Source of the DNA: Rhodococcoides kyotonense
GTDB lineage: Bacteria > Actinomycetota > Actinomycetes > Mycobacteriales > Mycobacteriaceae
Assembly (NCBI RefSeq): GCF_001645385.1
Contig: NZ_LVHI01000032.1
Location: forward strand, 212,834-276,833
Reading direction: 5' to 3'
DNA: 64,000 nt
Within the stretch, counting starts at the first letter, position 1; the number at the start of each line of letters is the position of its first letter. The position numbers and the translations under genes were made by a program. The notes below the pieces were generated by a model. It made no database searches and was not told the origin of the DNA. It saw only the letters and a program-made list of their open reading frames with translations. Positions 58,547 to 64,000 of this stretch are shown one piece after another.

Positions 58547-60499
58547 CTACGAAACTCGTGTGACCAGCGCAAACGGTCCGATGTCGGTGACGGTGAATCG
58601 CGGATCCTCGAACGGCGACTCGTCGAACGTGACGGTGTAGCGCCGTACGTTGGGGTCGTTCGGGTAGACGTCCTCGGCAAGGCGCAGCGTGTAACCGTCG
58701 GCGCCGCGGCGAAACAGGAAGGCGTCGGGAGCTGTCCATTCGCTGCCGTCCATCGCGGCGACGAGCTCGTCGGGCGACTCCAGCTCCGCCCAGTCCTCGA
58801 TGGCTGCGGCCCGCTGATCGAACTGAGCCAGCGGATTCGCGTAGTGCGACGTCAAACCCTGAAAGCCGAAGTACGGGTAGTAGCTGAGGAACGACGTGTC
58901 CGCCGTCAGCACGATCGTCTCGTCGCGAGGCTTGCCGAGTTGCTCACCGATGGCCTTGTCGACGTCGCCGTAGTACGACACCGCGCTCGGTGGCCGCTTG
59001 TCGGCGCGCACGCCGTCACCGTCGGTGTCCTGGTAGGCGACGGTGATCTCGGTCTGCAGCACCTGCGGGATGTTCTGGGCGAACGCCAACGCCCCCACGG
59101 CCGCGACGACGACCGCTGCGGCCTTGAACCGCACCGGCTCGTTGATCGCCTGGTAGATCGCCTTCGAGCCCTCGATGAAACCGAAAACGCCTGCGGCGCC
59201 GAGCAATACGATCAGTACCGCTTCGAGTCTGAAACTCAGCAGCGTCGTTCCCGCGACGGTCGCGGCCATGGACAGCAGCGTCCACAGATACACCGCGACG
59301 ACGCCGATGGTCAGTGCCTGTGCCCGTCGCGACGTGGCGGTCCGCACGGCGAGCCACAGTGTTCCGATCATCGTGAGCGCGCCGAGGAGCGAGAACTCGA
59401 ACATCGGGAACGGCAGTGTCGCACCGGTTTCCGGTAGATAGTGCAGCGCGGTGCCGGACGTCGCCGGTGTACCGGTCAGCGCATCGACCAGATACGGCAG
59501 CCACACCGTCAGCGCGACGAGCCCGGAGATCACCGCGATCACGGCGAGCCTGACGACGACGGGTATCGCTGCGCGCCACGTCTTCTCGGCGCGAATGCCC
59601 AGGAACGCCGAGACGATCGCCATCAGTACGACGGCGAACGCGGCCATCCCGAGGTAGAGGGTGTAGAACGTCGCAGCGAGACCGAGGAACAGACCGGTCC
59701 CGACGACAGCGCCCCAGCCCCAGCCCTTGCCCGCCTTTGTCGGCATCGATGGACCGCTGTCGCCGTCTATCGGATGCCGCGGACCATCGATGCCGACGAA
59801 GCGGGCAGTCACCGGCCGATTCAGCGCACCCCACGCGAGCAGGAAGGCCGGCGCGATCAGGAGAGCGATGACGGCACTGTAGGCCTCGGGAGATGCATAG
59901 GCAACGACGAGAGCCGTCGTGACCGCGGAGACCGCGACGGCCAGGTCCGCGCGAACCAGTTGGCGCCACAGTGTGTAGGCGACGACGGCAGTGACGGCCA
60001 GGAAGCCGATTGCGAACGGCTTGAACACTTCCCAGCCGTCCATGCCGAGCAGGTTGCCGACGCGTCCGCCGATCCAGAACCATCCGGCCGGGTAGAACGG
60101 CGGAATGTCCGCGTACGTCATGTCGCGCAGCGCAGCCGAATCCGTCAACCGCGTCAGGTATTCGGTGCGAAACTCCTGGTCGACGCTGATGCCGAACAGA
60201 TAGAGTTTCGTTGCCGCCAAAGGCATTCCGAGCGTGACCGTCACGAAGCCGGACAGGCCCACCCATGTGAGCCCGCGTGCCAGCCATGCACGAGTGCCGC
60301 GTCGGTACAGCACGATGGCCGCACCGAGCAGGGCCGCACTTACGACCTGTCCCAGCGTCGTGAGTGCCCGTGTGACGTTGGACGAGTTGAACGCCGGCCA
60401 CTCGACGAGCGAGAAGGCGTACAGCCCGACCGTCGCAACGAGTGTCGCGACGAGAGCGGCCAGTACGCCGTCGACGGCGGTCCCGAGCGCTCGTTTCAT
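58547..60499 (-). CDS. aftA: Galactan 5-O-arabinofuranosyltransferase AftA
   Basis: Adds the first arabinose residues to galactan from decaprenyl-phosphoryl-arabinose; 650 residues, GT-C fold. Eleven or so hydrophobic segments occupy residues 1-460, with the first-loop acidic region (FGISVDQEFRTEYLTRLTDS) and DIPPFYPAGWFWIGGR. A periplasmic C-terminal domain (about 480-650) contains TADTSFLSYYPYFGFQGLTSHY. The ATG at 60499 abuts the dprE2 stop (TAGATG). In a cytoplasmic or loop region near residue 240, a whole 53-bp palindromic element is translated (VGIDGPRHPIDGDSGPSMPT), which looks like an insertion between two helices. Confidence 0.92.
   Translation of the reverse strand: MKRALGTAVDGVLAALVATLVATVGLYAFSLVEWPAFNSSNVTRALTTLGQVVSAALLGAAIVLYRRGTRAWLARGLTWVGLSGFVTVTLGMPLAATKLYLFGISVDQEFRTEYLTRLTDSAALRDMTYADIPPFYPAGWFWIGGRVGNLLGMDGWEVFKPFAIGFLAVTAVVAYTLWRQLVRADLAVAVSAVTTALVVAYASPEAYSAVIALLIAPAFLLAWGALNRPVTARFVGIDGPRHPIDGDSGPSMPTKAGKGWGWGAVVGTGLFLGLAATFYTLYLGMAAFAVVLMAIVSAFLGIRAEKTWRAAIPVVVRLAVIAVISGLVALTVWLPYLVDALTGTPATSGTALHYLPETGATLPFPMFEFSLLGALTMIGTLWLAVRTATSRRAQALTIGVVAVYLWTLLSMAATVAGTTLLSFRLEAVLIVLLGAAGVFGFIEGSKAIYQAINEPVRFKAAAVVVAAVGALAFAQNIPQVLQTEITVAYQDTDGDGVRADKRPPSAVSYYGDVDKAIGEQLGKPRDETIVLTADTSFLSYYPYFGFQGLTSHYANPLAQFDQRAAAIEDWAELESPDELVAAMDGSEWTAPDAFLFRRGADGYTLRLAEDVYPNDPNVRRYTVTFDESPFEDPRFTVTDIGPFALVTRVS
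59742..59794. repeat. 53-bp palindromic element, copy 7, inside aftA
   Basis: It begins GGCATCGATGGACCGC and ends CCATCGATGCC. It is read on the aftA strand in frame with no stop codon, adding about 18 residues rich in Gly, Pro and Asp. Its orientation matches copy 1 and is opposite to copies 2-6. Confidence 0.9.
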
Positions 60500-61264
60500 C
60501 TAGATGGGCAGCTTGCGGAAGATGGGCCGCGGGACGTGCCGCAGGATCATCATCACGAAGCGGAACGGCCCGGGTGCCCAGACCAGGTCCTTGCCCTTCT
60601 GCGACGCGGCGACTGCCAGCGCGGCGATGTCTTCCTTGTCGACTGTCAGCGGTGCTTCCTTGACGTGGGCGCTGAACTTGGTGCGCACCATGCCCGGGCG
60701 GATGACGGTGACGCGAGGACCGAACGGGCGCAACGCTTCTCCGAGTCCGAGGTAGAAGCCGTCGAGACCCGCCTTGGTGGAGCCGTAGACGAAGTTCGAG
60801 CGACGCACGCGCTCACCGGCGACCGACGACATGACGATGATGCGTCCCGACGCCTGTGCCTTCATCTTCTCGCCGAGCAGCACGCCGACGGAGACGGACG
60901 CGGTGTAGTTGATGTTGGCCGTCAACACCGCCTTGCGCTGGTCCTGCCACAGTTCCTCGGCGTCGAAGTCGACGGCGAATGCCACGATGGCGACGTCGAC
61001 GTCACCCTTGGACCAGGCTTCGTCGATGACCTTCGGGTGCGACGCGGTGTCGAGTGCATCGAAGTCGATGACGTCGACTGCCTTGGCGCCCTTGGCCGTC
61101 AACTGTGCGACGGCACTGTCGCGCAGCGGGTCGTTCGGCAGCGCCGCAAGGATGACGCGGGCGGGCGATTTCGCCAGGTACTCCTCGGTGATGGCGAGAC
61201 CGATCTCGCTGGTGCCACCGAGTACGAGAATGGTCTGCGGATTACCCACAGCGTCGATCGTCAC
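60500..61264 (-). CDS. dprE2: Decaprenylphospho-2-keto-ribose reductase DprE2
   Basis: Short-chain dehydrogenase that completes epimerisation of decaprenyl-phosphoryl-ribose to the arabinose form; 254 residues. The cofactor motif is [15 protein letters not shown], the catalytic Ser is in [12 protein letters not shown], and the YxxxK motif is YGSTK. The C-terminal RPIFRKLPI is near the membrane-association end in this family. The start is the GTG at 61264, overlapping the dprE1 stop (GTGA). aftA begins immediately after its stop, so the three genes are tightly coupled. Confidence 0.97.
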   Translation of the reverse strand: MTIDAVGNPQTILVLGGTSEIGLAITEEYLAKSPARVILAALPNDPLRDSAVAQLTAKGAKAVDVIDFDALDTASHPKVIDEAWSKGDVDVAIVAFAVDFDAEELWQDQRKAVLTANINYTASVSVGVLLGEKMKAQASGRIIVMSSVAGERVRRSNFVYGSTKAGLDGFYLGLGEALRPFGPRVTVIRPGMVRTKFSAHVKEAPLTVDKEDIAALAVAASQKGKDLVWAPGPFRFVMMILRHVPRPIFRKLPI

Positions 61265-62712
61265 AGCAATTCCAACCTTCTGGCCATATCGGAGGCGAAA
61301 ACGCCTGTGGGGTCGACGGATCGGCGGACCTTGATCCACTCGTCGATCCGCGGGTACATCGCGTGGAAAGTCTCGGCGGTGGTCCGCGAGTCCTTCGCCG
61401 TGTAGAGGCGTCCGCCGAATTCGAGGACGCGCTTGTCGAGTTCGCGCACGAATTCGTTCAGCCCCGGCTTGATCGGGAAGTCGACGCAGATGTTCCAACC
61501 CGGAATCGGGAAGCTCAGTGGCGCTTTGTTTCCCGGGCCGAACAGCTTGAAGACGTTCAGGAACGAGTAGTGACCCGAACGCTGAATGTCGACGATGATC
61601 TTCTTGAACTCCTCGACGGCCTCCGGCGGCACCACGAATTGGTACTGCAGGAATCCCTTTGATCCGTAGGCGCGGTTCCACTCACCGAACATGTCGAGTG
61701 GGTGGTAGAACGCCGTGAGGTTCTGCACCTTGTTCCGGTAGTTGCCCGCCTTGCGGTACCAGACCTCGCCGACGGCGGAGAACGTGTACTTGTTCGCCAG
61801 ACCGTTCGGGAAGATGTCCGGGAACGTGACGAGAGGCTTGGCGTTGAACCGCAGCGGATCCTTCTGCAGCTTCTCGGGCAGCTGATCCAGTCGAGCCAAT
61901 GATCCACGTGAAACCGCGGCGCGACCCAGCTTCGGGGGAGCGGCGACGGCGTCGAACCAGGCGCTCGAGTAGTCGTAGTTGTTCTCGCTGCCATCGGTGT
62001 GGAGCGCGATGGTCTCGTCGAGAGTCTGCGTGACGTCGCCGTCGGCGATGAAGTACGCGGTCTCCGTCGGCGTCATCTCGATGGTGGCGCGCAGGATGAT
62101 CCCGGTCAGACCGTTTCCGCCGATCGTGGCCCAGAACAGCTTGGAGTTGCGGCCGGCGGGGGTGAGGTGACGGATTTCTCCGTCGGCGGTCAGCAGTTCC
62201 ATCGAGCGCACGTGGTTGCCGAAGCTCCCGGCGCTGTGATGGTTCTTACCGTGGATGTCGCAGCCGATGGCGCCACCGATGGTGACCTGACGCGTACCCG
62301 GCAGCACCGGAACCCACAGGCCGAACGGCAGGGCCGCACGCATCAGAGCGTCGAGGCTCACACCGCCGTCGACGTCGACGATGCGTGTCGTCGCGTCGAT
62401 GCTGTGAATGCCGTTCAGCGCGGTCATGTCGACGACGAGGCCGCCGGAGTTCTGAGCGTTGTCACCGTACGACCGGCCCAGGCCACGTGCGATGACGCCG
62501 CGGCGAAGGTGGGACGGCTTGCTGTCGTTCTGCTCTGCGACCTGCTTGACGGCCTTCGCGATGAGCTCGGGGTCCGAGGTGGAGAGCACCTCACCCGTCG
62601 AGGGCGCCGTGCGTCCCCATCCGGTGAGTGTGCGGGTGTGCGTGGGTAGCGGCGCAGTGTTCCCGGCCTGGGGTTCCAGGGGGAAGAGTGCGTCGTCGGC
62701 TGTCGTGGACAT
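61261..62712 (-). CDS. dprE1: Decaprenylphosphoryl-beta-D-ribose oxidase DprE1
   Basis: FAD enzyme that oxidises decaprenyl-phosphoryl-ribose at C-2, the first half of DPA synthesis; 483 residues, periplasmic-facing or membrane-associated. The FAD domain shows [39 protein letters not shown] and [12 protein letters not shown]. The substrate domain contains Cys409 in WNICVDFP, equivalent to Cys387, the residue attacked by benzothiazinones. The ATG at 62712 ([10 protein letters not shown]) is chosen; the frame remains open upstream and would translate a copy of the 25-bp element (RSLRSD). First gene of the minus-strand arabinan operon. Confidence 0.97.
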   Translation of the reverse strand: MSTTADDALFPLEPQAGNTAPLPTHTRTLTGWGRTAPSTGEVLSTSDPELIAKAVKQVAEQNDSKPSHLRRGVIARGLGRSYGDNAQNSGGLVVDMTALNGIHSIDATTRIVDVDGGVSLDALMRAALPFGLWVPVLPGTRQVTIGGAIGCDIHGKNHHSAGSFGNHVRSMELLTADGEIRHLTPAGRNSKLFWATIGGNGLTGIILRATIEMTPTETAYFIADGDVTQTLDETIALHTDGSENNYDYSSAWFDAVAAPPKLGRAAVSRGSLARLDQLPEKLQKDPLRFNAKPLVTFPDIFPNGLANKYTFSAVGEVWYRKAGNYRNKVQNLTAFYHPLDMFGEWNRAYGSKGFLQYQFVVPPEAVEEFKKIIVDIQRSGHYSFLNVFKLFGPGNKAPLSFPIPGWNICVDFPIKPGLNEFVRELDKRVLEFGGRLYTAKDSRTTAETFHAMYPRIDEWIKVRRSVDPTGVFASDMARRLELL

Positions 62713-62738
62713 CGGTGTAGAGGGTACCCGCTTCGACG

Positions 62739-62763
62739 GGTCACTCCGCAGGCTGCGCTGAGG
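62739..62763 (-). repeat. 25-bp interspersed element upstream of dprE1
   Basis: On the minus strand it reads CCTCAGCGCAGCC then TGCGGAGTGACC. It shares 22 bases with the aftB copy. It lies 27 bp upstream of the dprE1 ATG, in the 74-bp space between dprE1 and the divergent gtrA, so it overlaps the probable promoter or leader. Confidence 0.65.
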
Positions 62764-62786
62764 CTCAGGGGGGAGGGCTAGTCTCT

Positions 62787-63272
62787 GTGGTCGTGTCCAC
62801 CCAAGACGACCGGCCGACCGGCGACGAGCATCACGCGCCTCTCCCCGTCGAACTGCCACTGACCGAGAACATCGCCGACGAGGCGCTCGACCTGAAGACT
62901 CAGATCATCCGATTCCTGGCGACGGGTGTGCTGTCGGCTGTTTTCGACTTCTCGATCACGATCGCGCTGCAGTACGGACTTGGCCTGCAGCTGTCCATCG
63001 CCAAGGCGGTCGGATTCGTGGTGGGAACAACCGTTGCGTACCTGATCAATCGGCGCTGGACGTTCAAGGCGGAACCGTCGAGAGCTCGGTTCATCGCTGT
63101 CGTCCTGCTCTACGCAGCAACGTTCGGGGTGCAGAACCTGCTGTACACGGTGTTCGGCCACCTGTGGCCCGAGGAAATCCTGTACAGCGCGGCCGCGTTC
63201 GTGATCGCCCAGGGCACCGCGACGGTCATCAATTTCGTCGTGCAGCGTGCGGTGATCTTCAAAATTCGCTGA
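62787..63272 (+). CDS. GtrA-family membrane protein (Rv3789-like)
   Basis: A 161-residue GtrA-family protein with four membrane helices ([89 protein letters not shown]). The NRRWTF block is the family hallmark. The M. tuberculosis counterpart Rv3789, also beside dprE1, has been linked to arabinogalactan assembly as a lipid-linked sugar translocase or an anchor for partner enzymes. GTGs at 62787 and 62793 are both possible starts. A TAGTCT box ends 2 bp before 62787 and could drive a leaderless transcript from 62793. It is divergent from dprE1. Confidence 0.88.
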   Translation: MVVSTQDDRPTGDEHHAPLPVELPLTENIADEALDLKTQIIRFLATGVLSAVFDFSITIALQYGLGLQLSIAKAVGFVVGTTVAYLINRRWTFKAEPSRARFIAVVLLYAATFGVQNLLYTVFGHLWPEEILYSAAAFVIAQGTATVINFVVQRAVIFKIR

Positions 63273-63274
63273 TC

Positions 63275-63333
63275 CGCGCAGGTTGCAGCAACTGCGCAGG
63301 TTGCAACGTGCGCGTGTGCTGGAAGGTGCGCGG
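63275..63333. repeat. Hairpin element related to the 8.7-9.3 kb array, copy A
   Basis: It begins CGCGCAGGTTGCAGCAACTG, right after the gtrA stop. Read on the minus strand, it aligns with the core of the 8698-9260 array (GACCGCGCACCTTCCAGCA compared with GACCGCGCACGTTGCAGCA) with few differences, so it is an inverted copy of that element. Confidence 0.8.
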
Positions 63334-63377
63334 TCGGGGGTGGGGCTGCCCCGGGCTTCCGGGGCGGGCGGCTTATG

Positions 63378-63436
63378 CGCGCAGGTTTCAGCGGCTGCGC
63401 AGGTTGCAACGTGCGCGTGTGCTGGAAAGTGCGCGG
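63378..63436. repeat. Hairpin element related to the 8.7-9.3 kb array, copy B
   Basis: It begins CGCGCAGGTTTCAGCGGCTG. It starts 103 bp after copy A, near the 100-bp period of the main array. It ends exactly where the duplicated rfbC fragment begins. Confidence 0.8.
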
Positions 63437-63688
63437 TCAGCCGTCGTATTTGGGTAGGTATCCGGCGGTGATGGCGTCGGCGAGCGAGGGTGCGGCTTTG
63501 TCTTTGTCCGAGAGCTGATACTCCAACGGTCGACCGTCGCGGCCGTGGGTGGGCCAGGTGATCGCCAGGTCCGGATCGAGGGGGTTCAGGTCGCGGTCGA
63601 GGGACGGGGTGTACTCGATCGAGCACAGGTACATCACCGTCGAGCCGTCTTCGAGGGACAAGATCGCATGCCCGAGACCTTCGGGCAG
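63437..63688 (-). pseudogene. Duplicated C-terminal fragment of rfbC
   Basis: A second copy of the last ~84 codons of the adjacent rfbC, from LPEGLGHAILSLEDGS to GYLPKYDG and its stop. It is identical by eye to 63692-63943. It lies directly downstream of the rfbC stop, in the same frame after a 3-base junction (63689-63691), and has no start signal of its own except an internal ATG. It would not make a complete enzyme. Confidence 0.85.
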
Positions 63689-63943
63689 GACTCAGCCGTC
63701 GTATTTGGGTAGGTATCCGGCGGTGATGGCGTCGGCGAGCGAGGGTGCGGCTTTGTCTTTGTCCGAGAGCTGATACTCCAACGGTCGACCGTCGCGGCCG
63801 TGGGTGGGCCAGGTGATCGCCAGGTCCGGATCGAGGGGGTTCAGGTCGCGGTCGAGGGACGGGGTGTACTCGATCGAGCACAGGTACATCACCGTCGAGC
63901 CGTCTTCGAGGGACAAGATCGCATGCCCGAGACCTTCGGGCAG
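63437..63943. repeat. Tandem direct duplication of 252 bp (rfbC 3' end)
   Basis: 63437-63688 and 63692-63943 are the same sequence, as far as can be read, with a 255-bp offset. Both copies begin TCAGCCGTCGTATTTGGG and end GACCTTCGGGCAG. The identity implies a very recent event or an assembly error. Confidence 0.9.
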
Positions 63944-64000
63944 ATACACCGCGCGCCGGTCGACGTCGTCGATGAGCACACTGTCCCACTGCCCGAACGT
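63692..64000 (-). CDS. rfbC: dTDP-4-dehydrorhamnose 3,5-epimerase, 5' end outside window
   Basis: The C-terminal ~102 residues of RmlC/RfbC, which converts dTDP-4-keto-6-deoxyglucose to dTDP-4-keto-rhamnose for the rhamnose linker of arabinogalactan. Visible signatures are TFGQWDSVLIDDVDRRAVYL, LPEGLGHAILSLEDGSTVMY, YTPSLDRDLNPLDPDLAI and WPTHGRDGRPLEYQLSDKD. The active-site His region lies outside the window. The stop is the TGA at 63694-63692. It converges on gtrA, with the duplicated fragment and two hairpin elements between. Confidence 0.92.
   Translation of the reverse strand, partial: TFGQWDSVLIDDVDRRAVYLPEGLGHAILSLEDGSTVMYLCSIEYTPSLDRDLNPLDPDLAITWPTHGRDGRPLEYQLSDKDKAAPSLADAITAGYLPKYDG

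Noticed and set aside
59441..61405. A 654-codon plus-strand frame
   Set aside because: It is antisense to aftA, dprE2 and the end of dprE1, all of which have clear families and coupled starts.

Overview
The window comes from a high-GC, mycolic-acid-producing actinobacterium, most likely a Rhodococcus or close relative. The evidence is a nearly complete mycolyl-arabinogalactan assembly locus: glf, glfT2, a PAP2 phosphatase, ubiA, aftB, three mycolyltransferases, a culp6-like cutinase, fadD32, pks13, accD4, two emb genes, aftA, dprE2, dprE1 and gtrA. Gene content and order follow the Rv3789-Rv3834c part of the Mycobacterium tuberculosis chromosome, with several local differences. No transposase, integrase, phage gene, CRISPR array, tRNA or rRNA was recognised.

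Layout. 1-9.3 kb: a truncated septum-formation-type membrane protein, an ankyrin protein, serS, a remnant of an ABC permease, a type II NADH dehydrogenase, an APC permease, a lipoprotein/membrane-protein pair, two tandem PlsC acyltransferases and an array of ~100-bp tandem repeats. 9.3-20.8 kb: on the minus strand, a dimodular NRPS (C-A-T-E-C-A-T-TE) followed by an ABC exporter (ATPase and two permeases) and a CPBP-family membrane protease. 20.9-25.8 kb: a HAD phosphatase, a large secreted LGFP-repeat amidase and an isolated cobM-cobF pair. 25.9-32.3 kb: the galactan and arabinan-donor operon glf-glfT2-PAP2-ubiA-aftB, in which every junction overlaps. 32.5-38.7 kb: three mycolyltransferases, a DUF732 lipoprotein and a Culp6-like cutinase. 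38.8-48.7 kb: an F420/LLM oxidoreductase, then fadD32-pks13-accD4 for the mycolic condensation. 48.8-62.7 kb (minus strand): a DUF559-type protein, then the arabinan operon dprE1-dprE2-aftA-(unassigned GT-C-like protein)-embC-like-embB-like. 62.8-64 kb: gtrA and the 3' part of rfbC, with a tandem duplication of its C-terminus.

How the genes work together. UbiA and the PAP2 phosphatase make decaprenyl-phosphoryl-ribose, and DprE1/DprE2 epimerise it to decaprenyl-phosphoryl-arabinose. AftA, the Emb proteins and AftB use that donor to build arabinan on the galactan polymerised by GlfT2 from Glf-supplied UDP-galactofuranose. FadD32, AccD4 and Pks13 make the mycolate, and the mycolyltransferases attach it to arabinan and trehalose.

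The most unusual content is repetitive. (1) A 53-bp imperfect palindrome occurs seven times, and one copy is translated in frame inside aftA. (2) A ~25-bp element occurs six times, five of them inside coding sequences (cobM, aftB and three in pks13), read in two different frames. (3) A ~60-bp hairpin unit occurs six times in a ~100-bp tandem array after the plsC pair and twice, inverted, after gtrA. (4) A 40-bp perfect palindrome follows serS. Every intact convergent gene junction in the window carries one of these palindromes or a conventional hairpin.
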